Positions 49,560-58,586 of a DNA stretch of 64,000 nt are shown piece by piece; the stretch's first letter is position 1; every line of letters begins with the position of its first letter. Position numbers and translations under genes: made by a program. The notes below the pieces were generated by a model. It saw only the letters and a program-made list of their open reading frames with translations, had not been told where the DNA came from and did no database searches. Source of the DNA: Streptomyces sp. NRRL B-3428 (lineage in GTDB: Bacteria; Actinomycetota; Actinomycetes; Streptomycetales; Streptomycetaceae). The stretch spans positions 885,075 through 949,074 of the forward strand of contig JOGW01000002.1 of the NCBI GenBank assembly GCA_000721375.1, given 5' to 3'.

Positions 49560-50750
49560 ATGAGCGAGAGCGACAAGTCCGGGGCAGCCACCGGAGCAGC
49601 GACCGGGACCGCGACCGGGACCGACAAGGCGGCGACGAAGCCTGTCGTCGTCTACGGAGCCTCCGGCTACACCGGGCGCCTCATCTGCGAGTATCTGCGC
49701 GAGTACCGCGTCCCGTTCATCGCCGCGGGCCGTGACGGCAAGAAGGTGCAGGCCGTCGTCGACAAGATCCCCGGCATCGAGACCGCGCAGTACGAGGTCG
49801 CCGAGGTCGCCCATGACGTCGACTCCCTGACCGAACTGTTCAGCGGCGCGAGCGTCGTGTGCTCCACCGTCGGCCCCTTCATCAAGTACGGGCCCGCGAC
49901 CGTCGAGGCCGCGCTGGCCGCCGGCTGCCACTACCTCGACACCACCGGCGAGCAGGACTGGACGCTCGCCGCGCAGCGGGAGTTCGGCAAGCGCTTCGCG
50001 GATGCCGGGCTGCTCCTGTCGCCGGGCATCGCGCAGATGTACACGACGGGCGAGATCGCCGCGAACATCGCCCTTGAGACCGTCCCCGGCCTCGACACCC
50101 TCGACATGCTGGTGCTCTGGAAGGGCTTCCCGACCTACGCGTCCACGCAGACGATCTTCACCATCCTGAAGGCCGACTGGTTCCACCTGGTCGACAACGA
50201 GTACGTGGCCTGGGACCACCGGGCCACCCGCGAATGCGCCGTACCCGGTCAGCACGGCACCGCCGTCACCGTGCCCTGGGGCGGCACGCTGCACCCCGTC
50301 TGGTTCAAGGACGATCCGCGCGTGGCGACCTGTCTGGTGACCGGCGGCGTGATGGACCGGGCGGTGATGGACGGCGTCATCGCCACCACCGCCATGTTCG
50401 AGGAGCGGATCCGCCCCCTCGAACCCGAGGCGCAGGCGGCGGCACTGTCGGAGATCGCCGACGGGCTGCAGGCCGATATGCCGCCCCGGGAGAACCCGCG
50501 GACCAACACCTCCATCGACTCGGTGCATGCCTCGGGTCCGCTCGGGCGTGTCCATGTGGCCCTGCACGGCAACTCCAACTACAAGCAGACCGGACTGCTG
50601 CAGGCGTACTGCGCGTACTCCCTGCTCCAGCAGGCACCGCGCCGCGCGGGATTCGCCTCGGCCTGCCAGGCGTTCGGACACCGTGAACTGCTCGGTGTGC
50701 TGCGCAACTTCGGCCTGGTGCTCAACCCCGTCGTCACGGCGCACACCTGA
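49560..50750 (+). CDS. Saccharopine-dehydrogenase-like NAD(P)-binding oxidoreductase
   Basis: 396 residues from the ATG just after the SDR stop. A low-complexity GAATGAATGTATG tail opens the protein, then VVVYGASGYTGRLICEYLREY binds the dinucleotide, and STVGPFIKYGPATVEAALAAGCHYLDTTGEQ is the trans-acting enoyl-reductase-like signature. The C-terminal region is unlike true saccharopine dehydrogenase. The operon suggests a role in breaking down or making an acyl-type compound; the reaction is unknown. Its stop overlaps the next start (TGATG). Confidence 0.8.
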   Translation: MSESDKSGAATGAATGTATGTDKAATKPVVVYGASGYTGRLICEYLREYRVPFIAAGRDGKKVQAVVDKIPGIETAQYEVAEVAHDVDSLTELFSGASVVCSTVGPFIKYGPATVEAALAAGCHYLDTTGEQDWTLAAQREFGKRFADAGLLLSPGIAQMYTTGEIAANIALETVPGLDTLDMLVLWKGFPTYASTQTIFTILKADWFHLVDNEYVAWDHRATRECAVPGQHGTAVTVPWGGTLHPVWFKDDPRVATCLVTGGVMDRAVMDGVIATTAMFEERIRPLEPEAQAAALSEIADGLQADMPPRENPRTNTSIDSVHASGPLGRVHVALHGNSNYKQTGLLQAYCAYSLLQQAPRRAGFASACQAFGHRELLGVLRNFGLVLNPVVTAHT

Positions 50751-52333
50751 TGCCGCCGGCCGCACGTCCGCTGTCGTCGTCCGCCTCCGCGACGGCGCTG
50801 ACCGCCTACCTGGACAAGGGCGCGTCGCTGGGCGCCGGCGCGGTGTGTCTGTCGGGCCCCGACCGCGCCATGACGTACGGCGAGGTCCAGGACCACACGT
50901 ACGCCGTCTCCGAGGCCCTCGCCCGGTCCGGCATCGCCCCCGGTGAATCGGTGGGCATCCTGTCGGGCAACGACGTCACCGCGTTCGCCACGGTGTTCGG
51001 GATCGCCCGGCGCGGCGCCGTGTGGTGCCCGATCAATCCCCGCAACTCCGCCGAGGAGACCCGGCAGTTGCTCGATCTCTTCGACTGCCGCTGCCTGCTC
51101 TTCCACTCGGCGTACGCACCCCTGGTCGCCGAGATCGCCCCGAGCCTGCCGAAGCTGACCACGCTGGTCTGCCTCGACGGCCCGGCGGCGGGCGCAGCGG
51201 ATCTGACGGAGTGGCTGGCCGGTCGGCGGGTGCCGGACGCGGCACAGTCCTCACCCCGGGGCTGGGCGGCGCTGGTCGGAACGGGCGGCACGACCGGGCT
51301 CCCCCGAGCCGTCGTCCTGACCGAGCGCAACCTGGAGGCGATGACCGCGCTGACCTTGATGGGTTACCCCCACCAGGGGCGGCCGGCCTATCTCGCACTG
51401 GCCCCGCTCACCCATGCCGCCGGAGTGCTCTGCTTCCCGATCATGGCGCTCGGCGGGCGGATCGTCGTGATGCCGCAGCCGGATGTGGGCGAGTTCCTGC
51501 GGCTCATCGAGTCCGAACGGATCACGCACACATTCCTGCCGCCCACGATGATCTACCGTCTGCTCGACCACGAGCAGGCCCACGCGACGGACTTCTCCTC
51601 GCTGCAGTGCTTCTGGTTCGGCGCGGCACCGATGTCCCCGGCGCGCCTGGCGCAGGCCGTCGCCCTGATGGGGCCGGTCATGGGGCAGTTGTACGGGCAG
51701 AGCGAGGCGCCCATGATGATCGCCATGCTGCACCCCGGCGACCTCGTCGACGACGAGGGAAAGGTCCTCGAGCGGCGTCTCACGGCGGCCGGGCGGCCCG
51801 GACCGCTCGTCACCGTCGCCGTCATGGACGGCGAGGGGCAGCTGCTGCCGGACGGCGAGCGCGGCGAGGTCGTGGTGCGCGGCTCCCTCGTCATGCTCGG
51901 CTACTACAAGGACCCCGGGGCCACCGCCGAGGTCTCACGGTTCGGCTGGCACCACACCGGCGACATCGGGTTCCTGGACGACGAGGGCTTTCTGCACATC
52001 GTCGACCGAGCCAAGGACATGATCATCTCCGGCGGTTTCAACGTGTACTCGGCCGAGGTCGAGCAGGCGCTCATGGAGCATCCCGCGGTCGCCGACTGTG
52101 CGGTGATCGGACTGCCCGACGACACCTGGGGCGAGCGCGTCACGGCCGTCCTCGAGCTGCGCCCCGGGATGCCCCTCGACCCGGCCGAGGCGATCGCGTT
52201 CGCCAAGCAGCGCATCGGCTCGGTCAAGGCTCCCAAGCAGGTGGAGATCTGGCCCGACCTGCCCCGCTCGAAGGTCGGCAAGATCCTCAAGGGGGAGGTG
52301 CGGAAGAAGGCCGCGTCCCAACGGGCGGGGTGA
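50750..52333 (+). CDS. AMP-dependent acyl-CoA synthetase/ligase
   Basis: 527 residues. Motif VGTGGTTGLPRAVVLTERN near 180 is the AMP-binding P-loop; MGQLYGQSEAPM, YYKDPGATAEV, HHTGDIGFLDDEGFLHIVDRAKDMI and the C-terminal Lys in PRSKVGKILKGEVRKKA complete the ANL superfamily. It would activate a carboxylic acid as CoA thioester. Overlaps the preceding gene by 1 nt. Likely initiates degradation of an unknown acid. Confidence 0.93.
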   Translation: MPPAARPLSSSASATALTAYLDKGASLGAGAVCLSGPDRAMTYGEVQDHTYAVSEALARSGIAPGESVGILSGNDVTAFATVFGIARRGAVWCPINPRNSAEETRQLLDLFDCRCLLFHSAYAPLVAEIAPSLPKLTTLVCLDGPAAGAADLTEWLAGRRVPDAAQSSPRGWAALVGTGGTTGLPRAVVLTERNLEAMTALTLMGYPHQGRPAYLALAPLTHAAGVLCFPIMALGGRIVVMPQPDVGEFLRLIESERITHTFLPPTMIYRLLDHEQAHATDFSSLQCFWFGAAPMSPARLAQAVALMGPVMGQLYGQSEAPMMIAMLHPGDLVDDEGKVLERRLTAAGRPGPLVTVAVMDGEGQLLPDGERGEVVVRGSLVMLGYYKDPGATAEVSRFGWHHTGDIGFLDDEGFLHIVDRAKDMIISGGFNVYSAEVEQALMEHPAVADCAVIGLPDDTWGERVTAVLELRPGMPLDPAEAIAFAKQRIGSVKAPKQVEIWPDLPRSKVGKILKGEVRKKAASQRAG

Positions 52334-52378
52334 CGAGTGACGGGGTGACGGGGTGACGGGGTGACGGGATGACGGGAT
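52329..52378 (+). repeat. Tandem 9-bp GTGACGGGG array behind the ligase stop
   Basis: About five copies of GTGACGGGG/GATGACGGG begin at the TGA stop and run for 50 bp. Confidence 0.9.
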
Positions 52379-52405
52379 GCCCGGCCGCGTGTCCGCAGTC
52401 GGGCG

Positions 52406-52900
52406 TCACACCACCTGGTGGAGCCACCTCACGGGTGCGCCCTCGCCTGCGTATCTGAACGGTTCCAACTCGTCGTCCCAGGGCTTGCCCAGGAGCTTGG
52501 CGAGTTCGGACTCCAGGTCGGACTCGCCGCCGCGCGAGCGCGAGAGCGCCGCGCGCAGCCTGTCCTCCGGGATCAGGATGTCGCCGTGGATGCCGGTGAC
52601 CGCGTGGAAGATGCCGAGCGTGGGAGTCGAGCTGTAGCGCTCGCCCTCCGCCGTGGCACAGGGCTCGGCGGTGACCTCGAAGCGCAGTTGCTGCCAGCCG
52701 CGCAGCGCGGAGGCCAGCTTGGACGCCGTACCCGCCTCGGCCTGCCAGGAGAACTCCGCACGCCAAGTCCCGGGCGCCGCGGGCTGCCTGATCCAGTCGA
52801 GCGTCACCCGGCCGCCGAGCACTCCGGCCACCGCCCACTCGACATGCGGGCACAGCGCGCGCGGTGCGGAGTGCACGTACAGGACTCCACGTGTCGTCAC
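52406..52900 (-). CDS. DUF3145 family protein
   Basis: 164 residues from GTG at 52900 with GGAGG upstream. TTRGVLYVHSAPRALCPHVEWAVAGVLG and TLDWIRQPAAPGTWRAEFSWQ open the domain; LGIFHAVTGIHGDILIPEDRLR and the DDELEPFRYAGEG ending are conserved. An actinobacterial family of unknown function. A longer frame runs 93 nt upstream but lacks support. Confidence 0.88.
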   Translation of the reverse strand: MTTRGVLYVHSAPRALCPHVEWAVAGVLGGRVTLDWIRQPAAPGTWRAEFSWQAEAGTASKLASALRGWQQLRFEVTAEPCATAEGERYSSTPTLGIFHAVTGIHGDILIPEDRLRAALSRSRGGESDLESELAKLLGKPWDDELEPFRYAGEGAPVRWLHQVV

Positions 52901-53195
52901 CGGGACCTCCAGGGTGGGTGAGGGCTGCGGCCTCGCACCTTGCCGGGCAGTTGCCGGGAGTTTCGCCAAGATTCCCGAGGAAATCCAGGACATCCACGGA
53001 ATCGAGGAAACTCCCCGAAAGGGGACATTTCTGACGTGATGTAATTTACCGGAACCGGGACGGCGCTCCGTCTCCGGGTCGACCGCTGCAAAACTACCGT
53101 GCGGTGCGGGCCCGAGTGTGACGTACGGTCGGGTCCAGGTCCGGGAAACGACGGGCTTTCACCCGTCGGACGAGTTGGCGAGAGAGGGGACGACC

Positions 53196-54104
53196 GTGAT
53201 CCGGAACTGGTTCCGCGGCCGCGGTGCGGCTGCCGCCGCGACCGCCGCCGTACTCACGACCGCGCTGCTCGGCTGCGACGCCAAAGGCGGCAACTCCCCG
53301 GCCCCACAAGGCGCCGCGGCAGCCGACCGCCCCAAGCCGGCACCCACTCCCACCTGGGACACCAGCCCTCGGTCGATCGCCGCCGTCGGCGATTCGATCA
53401 CCCGCGGTTTCGACGCCTGCCAGGTGCTCTCGGACTGCCCCGAGTCCTCCTGGGCCACGGGCACCGACCCGTCCGTGAACAGCCTCGCGGTACGGCTGCT
53501 CGGCAAGGAGGCGGCGGCGACACGGAGTTGGAACTTCGCCCGGACGGGCGCCCGGATGAACGCGCTGCCGGAGCAGATGGAGCAGGCGGCACAGAAGTCA
53601 CCCGACTTGGTGACGGTCCTGATGGGTGCCAATGACGCCTGCCGGGGGACGGCCGCCGCGATGACCTCCGTCTCGACCTTCCGAGCGGACTTCGAGGACG
53701 GACTGCGCGCCCTGCGCCGCGAACTTCCCAAGACCCAGGTGTACGTGGCGAGCGTCCCCGATCTGTCACGGCTGTGGTCGTCGGGCCGGGGCAATGCGAT
53801 GGCCAAGCAGATCTGGAAGCTGGGCATCTGCCAGTCGATGCTCGCCGACCCGGACGCCGTGGACAGCTCGGCCGTGCAGCGGCGAGCGGACGTTCAGGAG
53901 CGCGTGGAGGCGTACAACAAGGTCCTCGAAGACGTGTGCGCGAAGGACGAGCACTGCCGTTACGACGGCGGGTCGGTCTTCGAGTACCGGTTCGGGCAGG
54001 GGCAGCTGAGCAAGTGGGACTGGTTCCACCCGAGCAAGAACGGGCAGGCGCGGCTCGCCGAGCTGGCGTTCACGGACATCACCGCGGAGAAGTCGCCGCA
54101 GTAG
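53196..54104 (+). CDS. SGNH/GDSL-family secreted lipoprotein hydrolase
   Basis: 302 residues from GTG (GAGAGGGGA upstream). A basic start and hydrophobic helix end in the lipobox LLGC near residue 26. The SGNH blocks are visible: AAVGDSITRGFDAC (Ser), RTGARM (Gly), LMGANDACRG (Asn), and the closing KWDWFHPSKNGQ (Asp, His). It should act as an esterase or lipase at the cell surface. A 9-bp bidirectional hairpin follows. Confidence 0.92.
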   Translation: MIRNWFRGRGAAAAATAAVLTTALLGCDAKGGNSPAPQGAAAADRPKPAPTPTWDTSPRSIAAVGDSITRGFDACQVLSDCPESSWATGTDPSVNSLAVRLLGKEAAATRSWNFARTGARMNALPEQMEQAAQKSPDLVTVLMGANDACRGTAAAMTSVSTFRADFEDGLRALRRELPKTQVYVASVPDLSRLWSSGRGNAMAKQIWKLGICQSMLADPDAVDSSAVQRRADVQERVEAYNKVLEDVCAKDEHCRYDGGSVFEYRFGQGQLSKWDWFHPSKNGQARLAELAFTDITAEKSPQ

Positions 54105-54137
54105 CCGCGCACATCAGCGGAGCAGGTACGCGGATGA

Positions 54138-54159
54138 GGGGCCCTCGGTGGAGGGCCCC
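54138..54159. terminator. Bidirectional hairpin between SGNH and GH3 genes
   Basis: GGGGCCCTC, loop GGTG, GAGGGCCCC: perfect 9-bp stem between convergent genes. Confidence 0.75.
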
Positions 54160-54173
54160 GCACGCGTTCGTGC

Positions 54174-56606
54174 TCAGGCGTCGAGCGTCACGCTCAGCCT
54201 GCGGTCGTCGAGCGAACGCCCGGCTTCCAGGGTGTACGCGCCCTTCTGATACGCCCACTCCCCCGCGCTCTCGTCCCAGATCTCGAATGCACGGCGCGGC
54301 AGCGGGATCCGCACCTCCACGCTCTCGCCGGGGGTAGCCGTGACGCTCGCGAAGGCGGCAAGGGCGCGGGCCGGCCGCTCGACGGCACCGCCGGCAGGCG
54401 GTGCGAGATAGAGCTGGACGGTCTCACGGCCGGTCCGCGCCCCGGTGTTGCGGAGCCGGACCGCGGCCTCGTCCGGGGTGGCCACGAGGCTCTCGTACGT
54501 CCAGTCGGTGTAGCCGAGGCCGTGGCCGAAGCCGTACGCGGGGGTGGCGCCGGCCTTGTCCCAGGCGCGGTAGCCGATGAACACGCCTTCGCTGTACGCG
54601 AGTTGCCCCTCCGTGTTCGGGGTCACCTCGGTGACCGGGGCGTCCGCGAGCGTGCCCCATGTGGTCGGCAGCCGGCCGCCGGGCTCCTCGGCGCCGGTGA
54701 GGACGTCGGCGAGCGCGGCGCCGCCCTCCTGGCCCGGGAACCAGCTGAGCAGGACGGCCGCGACCTCCTCGCGCCACGGGAGTTCCACCGGGGAGCCGGA
54801 GTTGACGACCACGACGGTGTTCGGGTTGGCGGCCGCCACGGCTCGTACGAGATCGTCCTGGCGGCCGGGAAGGTGGAGGTCTCGGCGGTCGAAGCCCTCC
54901 GACTCCACACGGTCGGTGGTGGCGACGACGACCACGGCGGTGTCCGCGTCCCGTGCGATACGGACAGCTTCGGCGATCATCTCGTCGGCGTCGCGGCGGG
55001 GTTCGGAGTGCGAGAGGCACAGGGCGACGACCTCGATCGGGATGCCCTCGATCTTCAGCGGGGCGACGTCCAGGGACACCTCGATCGGCACTCCGGCTTT
55101 CAGCTCGACCGTGCCGCGTTCGGTGGGCGCGCCGAGGAAGGCCTCGAAGGGGTCGCCTTCGGCGGTCATCCGCTGTTCGCCGTCGAAGAGTTCACGGCCG
55201 TCGACCGTGAGCCTCAGATTGCCGAGGCCGCGGGTGCCGAAGCGGTGGGTGCCGTCGACCCGGGGCGTGAACGTGCCCTTGACCTCCACCCGGCTGAGCT
55301 CGGCGAAGCTGACGCCCTCGGGGAACCCGCCGCCGAACCACTGGATCGCCCCGTCGGCGAGCGGCACCTCGCCGAGGAGCTGCCCCTCGGCGTCCCGGAC
55401 GAGTGCGCGCAGCTCGAACCCGGCGGCGGCCACACCCAGTTCCTCGCTGAGCTCGGCACCCATCGCGTAGGAGACATCGCCCAGGGCCGCCGTGAGTCCG
55501 TCCAGCGGTGAGACGACCCGGCGCGGGAAGACGGTGGCGGAGCCGCCGCCCAGGACACGGGCGTCGCGGGCGGCGGCGCCGATGAGGGCGATGCTCGGGG
55601 CGCCGGTGAGCGGCAGCGTCCCGTTCTCGTTGCGGACGAGGACGAAGGAGCGGTGGGCGATCTCGCGGGCCAGGGCCTCGCCGTCGATCTGCTCGGGGAG
55701 TTCGGTGACGGCGGGCCGGGCGCCGTCGAGAGCGCCGACGCGGGCGGCCAGGCGCAGCACCCTGCGGACGGCCTCGTCGACCGTCGACTCCTCGACCTGC
55801 CCCTCGCGTACGGCTTCGGCGAGCGCCGGACCGTACACCGTCATCGGGCCCGGCATCGCGACATCGAGGCCGCCGGTGATCGCGCCGACGGTGTCGCGGG
55901 CGGCCATCCAGTCCGAGACGTTGTAGCCGTCGAAGCCCCACTCGGCGCGCAGGACGCCGTTCACCAGGGCGGCGTTCTCGGTCATCGTGAGGCCGTCCAC
56001 CGAGTTGTAGGCGGTCATGATGCCCCAGGGCGCGGCCTGCTTCACGATCGCCTCGAAGGGGGCGAGATAGAGCTCGCGCAGGGCGCGTTCGGGCACGAGG
56101 TTGTCGACGGTGAAGCGGTCGGTCTCGGCGTCGTTCGCCACGAAGTGCTTGACGGTGGTGCCGACGCCGCCGGACTGCACGCCCTGCACGTAACCCGTGC
56201 CGATCTCACCCGTCAGATACGGATCCTCGCTGTACGCCTCGAAGTGCCGTCCGCCGCGCGGGGAGCGCTGCAGATTGACGGTCGGCGCGAGGAGTACGTG
56301 CACACCCTTGCGGCGGGCCTCCTGGGCGAGCAACCGACCGGCCCGGTAAGCGAGTTCAGGATCCCAGGCGGCCGCGAGCGCCGTCGGTGAGGGCAGGGCT
56401 ATGGAGGGGTCGTCGGCGCTCCAGCGCACGCCGCGCACACCGATGGGGCCGTCCGACATGACCAGGGACTTCAGCCCGATCTCCGGCAGCGCGGGCAGCG
56501 TCCACATGTCCTGGCCGGCCAGGAGGCGGGCCTTGGTGTCGAGATCGAGCTTGCCGAGCGCGGCCTCCACGACCGCCTCGTACGCGCCCCTGTGCTGCTC
56601 AGTCAC
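54174..56606 (-). CDS. Glycoside hydrolase family 3 beta-glucosidase with PA14 insert
   Basis: 810 residues from GTG at 56606 (GGAGG 7 nt upstream). The first barrel carries KHFVANDAETDR and the nucleophile Asp in NVSDWMAARDTVG near 230. A PA14-like insert (KGTFTPRVDGTHRFGTRGLGN) lies at about 390-530 in the second domain. VESEGFDRRDLHLPGRQDDLV carries the acid-base region, and a C-terminal Fn3-like domain (ETVQLYLAPP) ends it. No signal peptide, so it probably acts on imported oligosaccharides. TetR gene 56719 is divergent and may regulate it. Confidence 0.93.
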   Translation of the reverse strand: MTEQHRGAYEAVVEAALGKLDLDTKARLLAGQDMWTLPALPEIGLKSLVMSDGPIGVRGVRWSADDPSIALPSPTALAAAWDPELAYRAGRLLAQEARRKGVHVLLAPTVNLQRSPRGGRHFEAYSEDPYLTGEIGTGYVQGVQSGGVGTTVKHFVANDAETDRFTVDNLVPERALRELYLAPFEAIVKQAAPWGIMTAYNSVDGLTMTENAALVNGVLRAEWGFDGYNVSDWMAARDTVGAITGGLDVAMPGPMTVYGPALAEAVREGQVEESTVDEAVRRVLRLAARVGALDGARPAVTELPEQIDGEALAREIAHRSFVLVRNENGTLPLTGAPSIALIGAAARDARVLGGGSATVFPRRVVSPLDGLTAALGDVSYAMGAELSEELGVAAAGFELRALVRDAEGQLLGEVPLADGAIQWFGGGFPEGVSFAELSRVEVKGTFTPRVDGTHRFGTRGLGNLRLTVDGRELFDGEQRMTAEGDPFEAFLGAPTERGTVELKAGVPIEVSLDVAPLKIEGIPIEVVALCLSHSEPRRDADEMIAEAVRIARDADTAVVVVATTDRVESEGFDRRDLHLPGRQDDLVRAVAAANPNTVVVVNSGSPVELPWREEVAAVLLSWFPGQEGGAALADVLTGAEEPGGRLPTTWGTLADAPVTEVTPNTEGQLAYSEGVFIGYRAWDKAGATPAYGFGHGLGYTDWTYESLVATPDEAAVRLRNTGARTGRETVQLYLAPPAGGAVERPARALAAFASVTATPGESVEVRIPLPRRAFEIWDESAGEWAYQKGAYTLEAGRSLDDRRLSVTLDA

Positions 56607-56718
56607 TGCTGTACCTCCGCGTCGGCGTACCCCTGACTTGTCTCCCATCCTGCACGGGCTGCCTGTGGAGCGGTAGGTTTCGTTACCTGCGCGTTATGCG
56701 GACAGTTATGGTGGCCGT

Positions 56719-57282
56719 ATGACAGCAAGGACCAGAAGTGACCGGCGACGTGCGGAAATCCTGCGGGCAGCGCTCGATGTGATCGCCGAACGCGGTTACC
56801 GGGCCGCCTCGCTGGCTTCGGTCGCCGAGCGGGTGGGGCTCACCCAGCAGGGGCTGCTGCACCACTTCCCGACCAAGGAGGCGCTGCTCGTCGCGGTCCT
56901 GGAGGAACGCGACCAGTGGGATGCGGTGCCGGACCGCCAGTGGCGGCTCGACCTGCTCGCCTCGCTGGTCGAGTACAACGCGATGCGGCGTGGGATCGTG
57001 CAGACCTTCTCGGCGCTGCTGGGCGAGAGCGTCACCGAGGAGCATCCCGCGCGGGAGTACTTCACGCGCCGGTACGCCTCCGTGCGGGCGGACATGGCGC
57101 GGCTGCTCCGCGCCGAGTACGGGGAGCGGCTGCCCTCGGGGCTCACGCCGGCGCAGGCCGCACCCCTGGTCGTGGCGGTACTCGACGGGCTGCAGTTCCA
57201 GTGGCTGCTCGACCCCGACGCGGTGGACATGGCCGCGACGTTCCGCCATCTCCTGGTGCTGCTCGGCGAGCCGGATCACTGA
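56719..57282 (+). CDS. TetR-family regulator
   Basis: 187 residues. Helix-turn-helix RRAEILRAALDVIAERGYRAASLASVAERVGLTQQGLLHHF with the LLHHF hallmark near 50. No ribosome binding site precedes the ATG; TATGGT ends 6 nt before, suggesting a leaderless mRNA. Divergent from the GH3 gene, which it may control; the short gap has only a weak AGGT/ACCT dyad. Its end overlaps the convergent RidA gene by 7 bp. Confidence 0.88.
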   Translation: MTARTRSDRRRAEILRAALDVIAERGYRAASLASVAERVGLTQQGLLHHFPTKEALLVAVLEERDQWDAVPDRQWRLDLLASLVEYNAMRRGIVQTFSALLGESVTEEHPAREYFTRRYASVRADMARLLRAEYGERLPSGLTPAQAAPLVVAVLDGLQFQWLLDPDAVDMAATFRHLLVLLGEPDH

Positions 57283-57662
57283 CTCCCGAGTGCGGCCACG
57301 ACCTCCACCTCGATCAGCGCCCACGGCAGGAACAGCTTCGAGACCTCGACGGTCGTGCTGGTCGGCGGCGTGCCCGGGAAGAACTCCCCACGCACCTGGC
57401 CGTACTGGGCGAGCTCGGAGATGTCCGTCAGATAGGTGCGGATGTTGATCACGTCGGCGAGGGTCGCGCCGTGGGGCTTCAGGATCGCGCTGATCGCCTC
57501 GAAGATCCCGCGGCTCTGAGCGGCGAGGTCCGCCCCCTCCGCCACCTGCCCGGAGAGCTGCAACAGCGCACCCCCGCCGGGTAGTTCGATGCGGGCGACC
57601 TGCGAGTAGTAGGGGCTGAGCGGGGCCGGGGCCGAGGCGGGGTTGTCGAGTGTTATCTGCAT
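57276..57662 (-). CDS. RidA/YjgF-family enamine deaminase
   Basis: 128 residues from the ATG at 57662 (GAGGAG upstream). LSPYYSQVARIELPGGGALLQLSGQVA opens the fold; the conserved Arg lies in INIRTYLTDISEL, and the closing TSTTVEVSKLFLPWALIEVEVVA is the trimer interface. It would hydrolyse reactive imines. Ten nt behind the dehydrogenase gene, so the two form an operon. Confidence 0.9.
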   Translation of the reverse strand: MQITLDNPASAPAPLSPYYSQVARIELPGGGALLQLSGQVAEGADLAAQSRGIFEAISAILKPHGATLADVINIRTYLTDISELAQYGQVRGEFFPGTPPTSTTVEVSKLFLPWALIEVEVVAALGSQ

Positions 57663-57672
57663 GGGGTGCTCC

Positions 57673-58479
57673 TCAAGCCTTTTCCGTACGGATGTGGGCC
57701 ACTGCGGCCGCGACGTCCTCGTGGGCGAGTGCGGGGTCGGACGCGAAGTGCTCGCCGATCGCCTCCATCGCCGGAAGGCGGGTGACCTCCGTGGCCAACT
57801 GGAGGTCTTTGACGGCGAGTTCGACGGCGAAGTGCACACCCTCGGCGAAGGCGCGCGGCAATGCGCCGCCCAGGGCGCTGCGGCCGAGCGCGGCCTTGGC
57901 GGTGTCCTCGGGGATGCCGAGCGCGTCCGAGAGCCGCATCGCCTCGCCGACGAGAGCCACTCCCCCGAGGGTGGCCGCGTTGATGACGAGCTTCAGGGCC
58001 GCGCCCGTGCCGAGCGGTCCGGTGCGGGTCACCGTGCCTAGTGCGGAAAGGAGTTGCTCCACCGCGTCGGCGTCACCGCCCGCGAGGATGCCGAGCGTGC
58101 CGGCCGCCGCCTTGTCCGTGCTGCCCATCACCGGGGCGTCGACCAGGGTGACCTCCGACGGCAGGCCGGCGGCCAACTCCCTGACGACATCGGGCCCGAC
58201 GGTGGACATCTCCACCCAGTGCGCGCCCGGGCGCAGGGCGGGGACGATCTGCCGGGCGACATCCCGTACGGCGTCGGGGGTGGCGAGCATGGTGAGCACC
58301 GCGTCCGCGTCGCGTACGGCGTCCGCGGGCGTATCGGCGAGGCGGGCGCCCTCGGCGACCAGGGGTGCGGCGCGGGCCGCGGTGCGGTTCCAGACGGTGA
58401 GCGGGTGGCCCGCGGCGAGGAGGTGTGCGGCCATGGGGGCACCCATGTGGCCGAGGCCGAGGAAGGCGATCTTTTCCAT
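57673..58479 (-). CDS. NAD(P)-dependent 3-hydroxyisobutyrate dehydrogenase-like oxidoreductase
   Basis: 268 residues. FLGLGHMGAPMAAHLLAAGH binds the dinucleotide, LVDAPVMGSTDKA holds the substrate loop, and the catalytic Lys is in GAALKLVINA near 163. It follows a TAGCGT box by 6 nt without a ribosome binding site. Operon with RidA; a LysR gene is divergent and probably regulates both. The substrate is a beta-hydroxy acid of unknown type. Confidence 0.9.
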   Translation of the reverse strand: MEKIAFLGLGHMGAPMAAHLLAAGHPLTVWNRTAARAAPLVAEGARLADTPADAVRDADAVLTMLATPDAVRDVARQIVPALRPGAHWVEMSTVGPDVVRELAAGLPSEVTLVDAPVMGSTDKAAAGTLGILAGGDADAVEQLLSALGTVTRTGPLGTGAALKLVINAATLGGVALVGEAMRLSDALGIPEDTAKAALGRSALGGALPRAFAEGVHFAVELAVKDLQLATEVTRLPAMEAIGEHFASDPALAHEDVAAAVAHIRTEKA

Positions 58480-58535
58480 GCCTCGACGCTAGGCGGAGCC
58501 ATGAGATGCGACAAGCGAGGTTCTTGCATCGCGTC

Positions 58536-58552
58536 CATGCGACACTCGCATG
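58536..58552. promoter_or_regulatory. LysR-type palindrome CATGCGA-cac-TCGCATG
   Basis: A perfect 7-bp inverted repeat in the 107-bp gap between the LysR gene and the dehydrogenase operon. Related half-sites (GATGCGA near 58505, TTGCATCGC near 58524) lie on the operon side, a common LysR arrangement with a main and an activation site. Confidence 0.65.
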
Positions 58553-58586
58553 GCAAAGCGCTCACCGCCCCGCCCAGGAGGTCTCC

